The notes under the pieces: generated by a model
The model's database searches: none
What the model was told of the DNA's origin: nothing
The model's input: only the letters and a program-made list of their open reading frames with translations
Source: Mesaphorura yosii
Taxonomy: Eukaryota; Arthropoda; Collembola; Poduromorpha; Tullbergiidae
Direction of reading: 5' to 3'
Assembly (NCBI GenBank): GCA_009869945.1
Contig: WIXG01000285.1
Location: forward strand, 38,592 to 102,591
DNA: 64,000 nt
Shown: positions 48,573-58,141 of the stretch, piece after piece
How positions within the stretch are numbered: the first letter of the stretch is position 1
Layout: every line of letters begins with the position of its first letter
Made by a program: the position numbers and the translations under genes

Positions 48573-49936
48573 TTTTAAAGTTTAAAGATCAATTCTGGGA
48601 GAAATGAAGCTTTCCTTCCTCCAAAAGGTGAATACCAAGTCTTGAATCAGCGTCGACTCGGCTCGCTCGACTGTTTAACTCTCGTATTATACAAAGAATC
48701 TTGTTTTCTTGTTCATCTTCATTTAATTCATGTCAAATATCTCGAATCTCGCCGACCTGGACCTTTGATCCTGATCCGCAAGCTTTCTCCTGTTTGACTC
48801 TTGCTTATATCGTTTATCTTGCCTGATCTTGTTCATCTCAACTCAACCTTGATCATGAACTCTTCAAACGATTACGGAACGTCAATTTAGCGACGACCGG
48901 CATTGGAAATTTACAGAAACCCTACGTAAAGTACTTAAAGATGAGACAGGTTACTTGAGACAGTTTGTGCCACCAAATGCCAATCAAACTACGCGAATAA
49001 TACGTGATCTTCACAATTCGAATGCAGACAAGATGTTTAGAACTGAATTCCAATGGATGCACTGGAAAACTGACGAAATCCAGCGTTCCTTACTGTCTTT
49101 ACAAATGTAATGTCACAATTGTGACATTATGAGAGAGTGAATCGTCAGATGTGCCACAAATTCATCCCACACCCACATGAACAATACACATACGCTAGGC
49201 AATTCAGACAATGACAATAATTAAGCTGATGACAATTTGACGTGAATAATTGATTGCTATTGTGATGAGCGACGGGACTTGTTCATGCAAATCTGGCAAA
49301 TTAGCACGAGAAATCCCATGCTTTTTCTTCGCAGACCGGCAAATTGCCTTTTGAATGCGAATTCCTTATTAAACTTACACTTCTTCAGGTCCGTCAACTG
49401 CAGCTCGGACGCTTCGCAGTGCAACAATTAAGAGACGCAAGATCTATGCATAAAAACTGATGGGAAAGATGCGGCTATGTGAAGAGTGCGTGTGCGATGA
49501 AGATGAGAAAGTCGCGATCTTGCCGTGTGCACTCGCACGCCTTCTCGCCGGCAAGTCGGAATCCAGTTGCTCAATCCTTGACCGAGGCACGAACCGAATT
49601 TCGATGGGCAGACTGATTGCGAGCATTTTATTTTTCAGACGCCAACTCGCATCGCATCGCAGTCATCGCACCCACAAGTCACAGTCACAGCCACGACCGC
49701 ACTCGCCTTCTTAGACGCACTAAAATTAACTAATTTATTACGAGGACGGGTTCGAGGGCAGGTAACTCGATCTCATCATCAAAGTGGATTATTTAAGAAG
49801 AACTCTAACCAGATGGTGGTACGAAGGCACGAAATCCCTCGGACGACAGAAATCAGTTGACGACAACCACCCCGACGACGCAACACTCGCCAACGGAAAC
49901 GGAGTCACGAACGGCAACGGAACCGCCGCCGACAAA
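48573..49936. other. Divergent upstream region, transporter and CLK-like kinase
   Basis: About 1.3 kb between divergent starts. It contains the 22-bp perfect palindrome at 49108-49129. It also holds a plus-strand reading frame that runs into the kinase gene from 49766 without an ATG (see the kinase entry). A short ORF near 49460 has no recognisable features. Confidence 0.5.
49108..49129. repeat. 22-bp perfect palindrome
   Basis: TAATGTCACAA followed directly by its exact reverse complement TTGTGACATTA. It has no spacer. It lies between two divergent genes and could be a binding site for a dimeric regulator or a cruciform former. No flanking duplication was seen. Confidence 0.6.
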
Positions 49937-51517
49937 ATGCCCAGGCACGGGAACCGATCTCCGTCGATCAGAGGCCACAAGCGGCGTCATCAGCACGATT
50001 TGAGTCCTTACCACCAGCGCAAAAGAAGAAAAGACGACGAATACGACGGAATGATGACTCGGAGCCGGAAAGACCGCCGGGATCGCGATAGGGAACGAGA
50101 TGTGGTTCGAGATCGAGAGCGAGACCATCATCCTCACCATCACGAGCATGACCACGAAAGAGAACGGGAACGAGAACGCGATCGAGATCGAGAACGTCGA
50201 CGCCACGGACACTACCGCCGATCGAGGTCGAGGTCTCCGCGCAGCCGGAGCAGGAGCACATCAGCGGAGCCACACCGCCGTCGAAGATACACTCCTTCAC
50301 CGCCAACGCCGTACCGTGGAGACGACGATGAAGGACATCTTATTTACCGGCACGGAGATTCGCTGCTGAATCGCTACAAGATTCTCTTCACACTCGGCGA
50401 AGGCACGTTCGGGAAAGTGGTGGCGGCGCACGACCTCTCCTGCGATGTCATCATGGCGCTGAAGGTCATTAAAAGCATTGACAAATACTACGAAGCAGCC
50501 AAACTGGAGATCAACGTGCTCAAGAAGCTACTGCAAGAAGATCCGCAGGGAAAATACCTCTGCGTCAAGATGCTGGACTGGTTCGACTATCATGGCCACA
50601 TTATCATCTGTTTTGAGATGCTGGGTCTCAGCGTTTTTGATTTCCTGAAGCAGAATGGGTACACGCCGTACCCGCTTCCGCAGGTGAAGCAGATTGCTTT
50701 CCAACTTTGTTACGCAGTCTCGTTTCTCCATCGTCACCAGTTGACTCACACTGACCTGAAGCCGGAAAACATAATGTTTGTGGATTCTGACACGACGACC
50801 ACTCAACAAGTGCAGAGGAAATCGAGCCCTGGCGGTCGGAGCAGCAGCGGAGGAGGGCGCGGGAGCACTCGTCGACATCGGCCCGTTCTTCAACTTAAAA
50901 ACGTCAACGTCAAGCTCATCGACTTCGGATCAGCGACATTTGACCACGAACATCATTCTACAATCGTCAGCACCCGACATTACCGTGCCCCGGAGGTCAT
51001 TCTAGAGTTGGGGTGGAACCAGCCTTGTGACGTGTGGAGCATTGGCTGCATTCTCTTTGAGCTGTACATGGGCGACACGCTTTTCCAGACCCATGATAAC
51101 CGAGAGCATTTGGCAATGATGGAGCGGATTCTGGGACCACTTCCACAGAGGTCAGTGTCAGGTTTTCAGAGCCAATCAGCTAATGCGATGCTAATTTATT
51201 CTGGCTGTGCTTGTGATACATCCATCAATCTGTCTCGCTTTTCTAGATTAACCCTGCGTTCCCGCACAAAGTACTTCCACTCGGACGGCCGCCTGGCTTG
51301 GGACACTCACTCTTCGGCGGGTCGGTACATCCGTTCCAATTGCCACCCGCTCTCCCGCTACATGAAGAACCCGAACGACGACGACACGCGGCTCCTGTTC
51401 GACCTCATGGGCAAGATGCTAAACTACGACCCGAAGGAGCGGATCACTCTCGACGAGGCGCTACGCCACAAATTTTTCGACGAGCTCCGTAGTGGGAATG
51501 GCGTGAAGATTTATTGA
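49937..51517 (+). CDS. CLK/Doa LAMMER dual-specificity kinase
   Basis: Two coding exons, 49937-51150 and 51247-51517. LAMMER kinases sit in the nucleus and phosphorylate SR splicing factors. The N-terminal third is Arg/Ser/His/Glu-rich (RS-like, with [13 protein letters not shown]). The kinase has [31 protein letters not shown] and the family hallmark [12 protein letters not shown], then [20 protein letters not shown] and a C-terminal KRITL-like [11 protein letters not shown] Ser/Gly/Arg-rich insert lies between the catalytic loop and DFG. The 96-base intron 51151-51246 is a multiple of three without a stop, so the unspliced reading is also open. The reading frame is open back to 49766, but the first in-frame ATG is at 49937. 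An upstream exon may supply another start, as Doa genes often have several N-termini. AATAAA at 51882-51887. Confidence 0.9.
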   Translation: MPRHGNRSPSIRGHKRRHQHDLSPYHQRKRRKDDEYDGMMTRSRKDRRDRDRERDVVRDRERDHHPHHHEHDHERERERERDRDRERRRHGHYRRSRSRSPRSRSRSTSAEPHRRRRYTPSPPTPYRGDDDEGHLIYRHGDSLLNRYKILFTLGEGTFGKVVAAHDLSCDVIMALKVIKSIDKYYEAAKLEINVLKKLLQEDPQGKYLCVKMLDWFDYHGHIIICFEMLGLSVFDFLKQNGYTPYPLPQVKQIAFQLCYAVSFLHRHQLTHTDLKPENIMFVDSDTTTTQQVQRKSSPGGRSSSGGGRGSTRRHRPVLQLKNVNVKLIDFGSATFDHEHHSTIVSTRHYRAPEVILELGWNQPCDVWSIGCILFELYMGDTLFQTHDNREHLAMMERILGPLPQRSVSGFQSQSANAMLIYSGCACDTSINLSRFSRLTLRSRTKYFHSDGRLAWDTHSSAGRYIRSNCHPLSRYMKNPNDDDTRLLFDLMGKMLNYDPKERITLDEALRHKFFDELRSGNGVKIY

Positions 51518-52063
51518 CGACGGTGGCATCGGTCGCATCGCGACCATCATCATCATCATAGGCATTAAGAATTGATTACTGATTACATAAGACTTCAAAA
51601 TTACTTGAGTTTAAGTGTATTTAAGTTTGGTGGATTAAAGCTTAAGTGGTAATTAATTTAATTGGCTGTTTGGCCATTTTAGCATACTAATTTTAGGTCC
51701 AGGTTCATGTCGAGTTAAATGTAATTTATTACTGTACATTACTTAAACTAGTAAATTACTGAGCGGTAGGCATGGTATGCATACGTAACTGCAATTGCGT
51801 AACTAAACAACTCTGTTGTACGAATCTTGTATTGCATTGTAATTGTAATTGTAATCCGATTCTGCAAGTCTGGAGGCCTGAAATAAAGCCATCATTTCGT
51901 CTGTTATAACTTCATTTATCAATTTCGTTATTGAGCTTTCGATGGATGGTTGGAGTTTGGCGAAAATCGAGAGTTTAAACCTGCGCGAGGCAAAGTTCTT
52001 GCTCAGTCTTCTCAGTGCCTCGAATTAACTAATTTTTAGTTTTTTAATCCACAATTTCATAAA
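51518..52063. other. CLK-like 3' UTR and intergenic region
   Basis: The stop is followed by a CAT-triplet run and AT-rich 3' UTR with AATAAA at 51882-51887. No other gene seen. Confidence 0.5.
51882..51887 (+). terminator. Polyadenylation signal, CLK-like kinase
   Basis: AATAAA about 365 bases after the kinase stop codon. Confidence 0.5.
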
Positions 52064-52680
52064 ATGTCCGACAAAAACACTGGCACCGGCCTTTCTCTAG
52101 TGTGCCAGATTCCAAGCAGCCTTCAGTGCGTGGCGTGTTCCAGCGTCTATTACTGCTCCCCAGTTCACCAGAAAAGAGACTGGAAGGAGCACAAGTCTGC
52201 ATGTTCGCTCCTTCTCCGAGCAGATGATCAGTACGGGCGTTATTGGGTCGCTGCACATAAGTTCAAGCCTGGAACTGTGATACTCAAAGAATTACCAGTC
52301 GTTTGTGCGCCCTACGCCACGTCGGACCAGTTTGTGCAGTCACTCATGTGTCCCGAATGCCTCCCGCACGATGTCTTACTCACCGACCTGTGAACTCCAC
52401 ATCCGGGAGGCGACCAACATCAAGAAAGGAGAGATGATCACAATAAATTACTACGCAGTATTCAGGATGTAAATGTCAGTGCCTACGTTGCGTGGATCTG
52501 GCTGAGTTGGGCATGTTTTCATCGGCAATTATTTGCGATCTCTGCACCGACAAGGGCAAGGGATTCGAGCCGTACCGTTGCCAGACGCCAGGTTGCAAGA
52601 ATACAAAAACAAGAGCCAGCGTTGCCGTCCTCATCTCAAAGCACCATCGCGCAAGATCTCGGAAGACGAGTCGCTGAATT
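52064..52680 (+). pseudogene. Decayed SMYD-type (MYND-SET) methyltransferase gene
   Basis: Three fragments appear in the right order but cannot be joined into one gene. First is an ORF from ATG 52064 with a MYND zinc-finger block (LQCVACSSVYYCSPVHQKRD, WKEHKSAC) and the start of a split SET domain (GTVILKELPVVCAPY), ending in a stop near 52392. Second, in another frame, is the end of a SET domain (CELHIREATNIKKGEMITIN) at about 52389-52460. Third is the Cys-rich post-SET block CKCQCLRCVDLAELG at about 52472-52516. The core of SET, which binds S-adenosylmethionine and forms the active site, is missing, and the first MYND cysteine pair looks incomplete. SMYD proteins methylate histones and other proteins; this copy should be inactive. 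A missed intron cannot explain the absent core, because no sequence for it exists in between. Confidence 0.6.
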
Positions 52681-53138
52681 TGATCAATTTATCATGCGCC
52701 TCAGCGACAGAGTTCTGCACTCAAATCACTGGTGGCTTCAGGAAGCATCAGGCTGCCTTATCGCTTACGAAAACGAATGGAGCACGGACAGCGGGGAATT
52801 GGCTCTTTATTATTAATAATTGTTATTGCTTGAGATTGAATCTGTAAATGTGACTGGAGTCTTTGTTCTGCTGCCGGAAGTGAACGTGGTTTGGTGAAAG
52901 GAACGACACGGACTCGAATTATGTAATCGCTCAAAAGCGTTTGTGTGCAGCGCAAAATCGTTTTGTATCATTTCGTTTCGTAGTCGTCTGGTCAAAACTT
53001 TAAACTGACTCAACACTCAATCCGTTAAATTTCGTAAGTGCAATCGGCAGTCCGAGAAGAGCGTGTTTATCCATTGTTGCAATCCGTTTTAAAGACGTGG
53101 ACTCCTGCTGCGCTGTGGTGGCTGATGAATTTCGCCTG
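52681..53138. other. Intergenic region downstream of SMYD relic
   Basis: No coding signal recognised. It probably holds the promoter of the coiled-coil gene that follows. Confidence 0.45.
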
Positions 53139-55219
53139 ATGAGTTCGTTGGTGGTGGAAGACGGGTGGGATTCACCAATAATTACTGAACTAGAAGGAGA
53201 CAACCCGCGTCCAACAACAGCAATGGATGCTCAAGCTGCGTCGTCTAATAAGAAGGAGGCTCTTAAGGAGGAAGTAGTCTGGGTAAGTAATTTATCTTTA
53301 TTTTAATCTAGTATTAGTTAACCAGTCTGGTCCAGCACCCTCAAATTATAATCCAACCTCAGCCTAACGCCCAGAAGGGTCAGAAAATCTACCAAGATGT
53401 CTGTCCAGCGCAGCTTCAAAAATGGTTGATTGGGACGAAGGATCTGAAACTCCCGTACAAGTTACTTGAGACTGTGGAACAGGCGGCAAGAGGGAAATGT
53501 GTGGATGGTCAACGCCGGGAGGAGGTGATGGCTCAACAATCTGCCCCTGAACCGGTCTCTCCTACACGTAAACGCCTTCTTACGAAATCGCAGCGTGACT
53601 CGTTACATAGAGAACAACAGAGTAAGCCGAAGCTGGTTTATGCTACGGGGTTCGGCGGATCTCACAAATCCGGACCTGATTCCACTTCCATCAACCCAGA
53701 ACCTGAAGAAGACAGACATGATGCGGATGAGGGCCAGCGGTCAGTAAATCTGTCTTTGAAAAATATCAAAACCACCTCTTCCTGGTTGGCACAAGACTCG
53801 ACTTCATGGCGGGTACCTTGCAAAACTTCAGCGACTAGGACTTATGTTCCACAAAAGAAGGAAGATGGGCTCCCGCTGCTGTTGCCTGCGAAGCCGGGTC
53901 AAAGATCCCTGCCTCCTATATTGGAGGCATTACGTCCACAAACTACCAATCGTATGCCGCCACCGGCAGTCAAAATTAGCACAGAAGGAGCTCATAATCC
54001 TACTTCTTCCGGCAAAGCTGGCAATGACAAAATCGATACGTTCGTGCATCAAAGTAGAGAACATAAAGGCCAACGATTGCAGAAGCAGAAGACAGCCAAG
54101 CCCACAGTTAGTTCGTCGGTGGCGCCACCGCCACGTGAATACACTGTCCATCCACTACCATCGCTCCCTACCAAATGTACTTCACCAGTTCTTAAACCCC
54201 GGTGGCCTGATTGTGATTCTGGCAGTACCATCGAAGCCAATCCAGTCCAGACCCCTCGTTCCGACGCTGCTGCCAGCGCCAGCAAGAACTACGAAACCCC
54301 AGGAATGAAAGAAATGCTAAAAAGACAGCTCAAGGAGCGCCTCAAACTGAGAATTAAACACAGGCTGGAGTACGCCCAGAGCCTCTTGGATGAGATCAAG
54401 ATTGAACAGCAAGAAGCAGAAGAGTCCGCTGCACAGGAGCAGAAAGAGCTCGTAGAGCGATGTGATGGATTTGAGAAGGAATTGCTCGCATGGAGCGAAC
54501 GAGACGAAGAATTTGAAATGCCATTGCAGTTTGATAAAGAAGATTTGGCAGAGCTGAGGCAAAGACGTAAGAAGTTGATCTTCGACGTGGCTGCTTATGG
54601 TACAAAGAAAAAGATGGATATGGAGGCTGCGGCAAGGGCGAATTACGTTCACAGACGTTTCGCTCCAGAGGATTTGTTGACGCTGGTAGAGCACTTGGAT
54701 AACGTTGAAGGTCAGCGGCAGCGTGCTATTTACTCATTTGTTCTAATTTTACGGTCCGTCCCAATTGGCGTTGACAGGCTGTACTAACTTTACTTTGCTC
54801 CTGTTTCTTCATTTCAGGACGAACCGACCCGGATCCTTTGAAAGCAGAGTTTAGACAGGCAGAATGGAAGCACCTCGAACACGCTTTTCATGAAAAGGGA
54901 GAAAAGTTAGAGCTTTCGGTTGGAAAAGCAATTGTGGCTTACGCGCTCGTGCCAGTCGCGTACAAGTTTGTAGACCCAAACAAGGAGAATCCCTCTGCTG
55001 ATGGCAATGGAGGTAAGTCAGCCCGAAATCGGGTTACCTCTCCGGCACAACCAAGCGAAGCAAAAGTGGGCCAGTTAAGATACGTGACTAATTTTTGATT
55101 CAGGCACTCCTATAATTAAACTGGGCAACGGGGAGTTTACGATTGTTGGTGACGAAGACTTTAAAAAAATCCAGGCGTTGGCCAGAAAGCAGACGGAGCC
55201 GGCATCGGAAGCAAACTGA
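53139..55219 (+). CDS. Unrecognised coiled-coil protein
   Basis: Four exons, 53139-53282, 53363-54710, 54818-55012 and 55104-55219, join in frame to 600 residues. I do not recognise the family. Residues about 50-310 are low-complexity, rich in Pro, Ser, Lys and Gln. A charged helical region follows (MLKRQLKERLKLRIKHRLEY, then EQQEAEESAAQEQKELVERC) with strong coiled-coil character to about residue 440. The C-terminus is compact: AEWKHLEHAFHEKGEKLEL, VAYALVPVAYKFVD, GNGEFTIVGDEDFKKIQALA. There is no signal peptide or membrane segment, so it is probably cytosolic or nuclear. Alternative starts are the ATG at 53139 or the downstream in-frame ATG at 53223. The gene structure is well supported; the function is unknown. 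Confidence 0.75.
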
Positions 55220-55609
55220 ATTCTGATCTGTTTATACTTATATCATCTTAATATGTTAAAGTTTACGTAATTAGCGTCGTAGCGTAGCCTTTTAATGAAG
55301 CGTTTGATTTCATTCTCAATATTAGCATCCTCGAGTTGTGCTAATTAACTATATAGTTTAGATTGCAAAACCTGTTTTGTGTTCAGTTCCAAGGTTAGCT
55401 GGTCCGTTTATTATATTGCTTATGCATCTATATTCGCGATATTTGATAAGATAAAAGCGGTAACAAAGTGGAAATTGTAACTAAACTTAAAACTCTTCAG
55501 CTCAACTTCAAATATAAATGACAATAAATTGCTTTGTGAAGCTGAAGTGACTTTGATTTTTGTTTGAATAATTGAGCACTGGGCACTAAACATTTCGAAC
55601 ATTGCAAAA
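55220..55609. other. Intergenic region, coiled-coil gene to reductase
   Basis: About 390 AT-rich bases on the same strand. No gene seen. Confidence 0.5.
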
Positions 55610-56594
55610 ATGGCTTCAGCATCCGCAAAATTCGAAGATTCCTTCAAGGGCAAATCTGCAATTGTTACTGGGGCTGGCAGGGGTAAAAGTGGAAATTAGA
55701 TCGTTTTTACTGATATGTGTTGGCATTAAATATCATGTCTCCTTTGAAGGTATCGGCCGCATGCTGTGCAAGCGGCTGGATGAGTTTGGATGCAAAGTCT
55801 TTGCAGTTTCACGCACTCAAAGCACGCTGGACACTTTAAAATCCGAGAATCCGTCAATAAATACAATTTGCGTCGATCTTTCAGATTGGGCTAGTGCACG
55901 GGGCAAGTTGGAAGGCTTGGAGCCGGTGGACTATTTGGTCAACAACGCAGCTGTAATGATCTACGGATCATTTTTGGACATGGCGCCCGAAGCCATTGAT
56001 CAGTAAGTATTTTATGTGTGAAATAATTGCCAACCGCAGAGTTTCGAAGTGGCAACAGTTTCACTGTTTGTATTTTAGAGCGGTGCAGACAAATCTGAAA
56101 TCTGTGGTCAGTGTCAGCCAACTGATTGCCAAAAAAATGATTGCCCGTGGGAAAGGTGGATCGATTGTCAACGTGTCATCAGTCGTAAGTCAACGAAGAT
56201 AACTGCTTACAAGTATGATGTAAATCCGACTGATTTAAATCCTTCGTTTTCGCTTCAGGCCTCGAAAATGTATGCACACGGCTGCGTTCCGTACTCGTTG
56301 GCCAAAGCTGCTCTCGACATGCTCACCCGAAGCATGGCCTTCGAACTGGGACCCCACAACATCCGAGTGAATTCAGTGAACCCCGGCGTGGTGCTGACAG
56401 ACATGGGCAAAGACTTGCTGAGCCACCAAACGAATCTGGAGGACGCGACTAAAATGTTCATGGCGCGATGCCCCATGAAGAGGAGCCCCAGCGAGCTGCA
56501 GGTTGCAAACACGATCCTCGTCATGCTCTCCGAGTACACGGGAATGACGACTGGAGAGACGCTGTTGATTGATGGCGGGTTGCATACAAACTGA
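55610..56594 (+). CDS. DCXR: L-xylulose/dicarbonyl reductase-like SDR
   Basis: Exons 55610-55682, 55750-56002, 56079-56184 and 56259-56594 join to 255 residues (human DCXR 244). It is a classical short-chain dehydrogenase with the cofactor loop TGAGRGIGR, the NNAAV motif typical of this subgroup (VDYLVNNAAVMIYGSF), the catalytic Ser in IVNVSSV and the YxxxK pair in PYSLAKAALD. The NPGVV and IDGG blocks complete the fold. DCXR reduces L-xylulose to xylitol and diacetyl-type dicarbonyls using NADPH. The Arg in the glycine loop and Ser-Arg after the second strand (VSRTQ) fit NADP(H) preference. Exact substrate is inferred. AATAAA follows at 56612-56617. Confidence 0.88.
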
Positions 56595-56611
56595 TTGCAG
56601 GGCAAATGTAG

Positions 56612-56617
56612 AATAAA
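56612..56617 (+). terminator. Polyadenylation signal, DCXR-like gene
   Basis: AATAAA 18 bases after the stop codon. Confidence 0.6.
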
Positions 56618-57060
56618 TTCATTCATTTCGCGAGTAGATTCAACAATTGAATCTGTGTTTTCTGTTTACTTGGCCATATTTCTACGAGATGGAAGTGAAA
56701 ATGACGACGCGACCAGGCGAAGTACAAGGGCGATTGTTTGAATTATTCGCGGATAAAAGGCAATAGCAATTTTGCCCAACGAATTTTAGGCTTAAAATGG
56801 GTCCAATGAGAAAAGTTCAGGCTTTCGGGCTCGATCAGTTCAGAGCCTGCGAGGCACTCAACGTTTCAACTTTGTCAGTTGAGCCTCTTCTACAACTTCA
56901 ACCTCATAAACTCATCGCATTGGCTCATTTTTTGTTACTGAATCATCACTCATCATTGAGATGGAGAGTTGTTATCAGCTATTTTGCGCTCTCGAAACTT
57001 AATTTTATCCGCAGGTGTTAAGTTGAGGTTTTATTAGGCGTAACCTGTAGCGACAGCATC
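56618..57060. other. Intergenic region, DCXR-like to LD-carboxypeptidase
   Basis: A short ATG-initiated ORF (56797-57021) has no recognisable feature and is not annotated. Otherwise nothing specific; it should contain the LD-carboxypeptidase promoter. Confidence 0.45.
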
Positions 57061-58128
57061 ATGGCTTCAGCACTGGCATTCGAACTATGTGATTTCAAGC
57101 CATCTTTGCTCATAATCTTAACGTTCTTCTTTGTATCGTCCACCTCTTCGTCTTCCAGCTCTCCAGTAGCTGCAGCGCCATCGTCCATGGAAGGGCGCGT
57201 TCCGCCCAATTCAATCGTGCACGTCATTGCCCCTTCAGGAAAGACCTCGGACGCAGACCTTCCCCGCATTCGAAACTACGTCACCGCCAATGGGTTGGTC
57301 CCTTCACTCCGTCCGGACATTTACTCAGGCGTTGAGCCAATCTACTCAAACACCGACGAATTCCGTGCCTCCGACCTCATCGACGCCCTGACTGATAATA
57401 GTTCAGTGGTTTGGTGCATTCGCGGTGGGTCAGGAGCGGCTCGACTGATTCCTTACCTGGAAGAAAGGCTCCCGGCTCAACTCCCCCCGAAGCTATTCAT
57501 CGGATTCAGCGATATCACCGTCTTGAACACTTACATGATCAAAAGGTATGGCTGGAGCACGACGGTGCATGGCGGTATGCTGTCTCAGCTGGCGTCGAAC
57601 GGACTGGACGCTGACTCGGAAGCCTGGCTCTGGGACATTATCTACGGCCGGAAGCGGGAGCTGCAGTACAGCCTGCAGTGCATGAATAACTTTTGCAGGA
57701 GCGATCCGCTGACGTCCAGCGTCGTAGGCGGTAACCTCATTCTAGTCCAAGGCAGCATTGGCACGGCATGGGAAATCGAGACTACCGGCAAACTCGTGCT
57801 TCTGGAGGACACTGGAGAAGCTCCGTACAGGACGGAGAGGACCTTGGATCACCTCACGCAGGCTGGAGTGTTTGTAAACGCGAGCGGTGTCCTCCTCGGC
57901 GACTTTATTGGATCAGGCGACGAGAATCTTAATAATTTCGTCCTTCAACGGTTTGCTGCTAGCTTGGCGCACATTCCTGTCTTTAAATTGCCTGGTATCG
58001 GACACGCAAGGAGGAATCTGCCGCTGCCGCTTAATACGAGGACTACAATTGAGTACGTGTTTGGTAATAATTGGCTCATGACAGTGGACGCGCCAGGGAC
58101 GGATTCTGTTGATAGAATAATTGAATAA
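57061..58128 (+). CDS. LD-carboxypeptidase (S66/LdcA family), bacterial type, intronless
   Basis: Single exon, 355 residues. LdcA enzymes cleave the L-Lys (or DAP)-D-Ala bond of peptidoglycan tetrapeptides; the related MccF clan cleaves microcin C. Family blocks in order: IVHVIAPSG, VVWCIRGGSGAARLIPYL, LFIGFSDITVLNTY, TVHGGML, VVGGNLILVQGSIGT, LVLLEDTGEAPYRTERTL and HIPVFKLPGIGHARRNLPLP. The catalytic Glu (in LED) and His (in GIGH) are present. At the nucleophile loop, E. coli LdcA reads RGGYGASR and this protein RGGSGAAR, so the Ser has shifted or been lost. An added N-terminus carries a likely signal peptide (SLLIILTFFFVSS) and a Ser run, which suggests secretion. All its multi-exon neighbours have introns, and it ends in a eukaryotic AATAAA (58136-58141). 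This looks like a bacterial gene domesticated in the host. Confidence 0.88.
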   Translation: MASALAFELCDFKPSLLIILTFFFVSSTSSSSSSPVAAAPSSMEGRVPPNSIVHVIAPSGKTSDADLPRIRNYVTANGLVPSLRPDIYSGVEPIYSNTDEFRASDLIDALTDNSSVVWCIRGGSGAARLIPYLEERLPAQLPPKLFIGFSDITVLNTYMIKRYGWSTTVHGGMLSQLASNGLDADSEAWLWDIIYGRKRELQYSLQCMNNFCRSDPLTSSVVGGNLILVQGSIGTAWEIETTGKLVLLEDTGEAPYRTERTLDHLTQAGVFVNASGVLLGDFIGSGDENLNNFVLQRFAASLAHIPVFKLPGIGHARRNLPLPLNTRTTIEYVFGNNWLMTVDAPGTDSVDRIIE

Positions 58129-58135
58129 TCATCGA

Positions 58136-58141
58136 AATAAA
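58136..58141 (+). terminator. Polyadenylation signal, LD-carboxypeptidase gene
   Basis: AATAAA eight bases after the stop codon of the bacterial-type gene, showing that it is equipped for host transcription. Confidence 0.6.

Noticed and set aside
49460..49714. 84-residue ORF with a Cys-rich start upstream of the CLK-like kinase
   Set aside because: No splice path in frame into the kinase and no family resemblance; likely chance.
52064..52680. A functional, intron-containing SMYD gene
   Set aside because: Splicing cannot restore the missing SET core, because no sequence between the fragments encodes it.
56797..57021. 74-residue ORF between DCXR-like and LD-carboxypeptidase genes
   Set aside because: Starts with ATG but has no domain, no splice continuity and ends just before the next gene; treated as chance.
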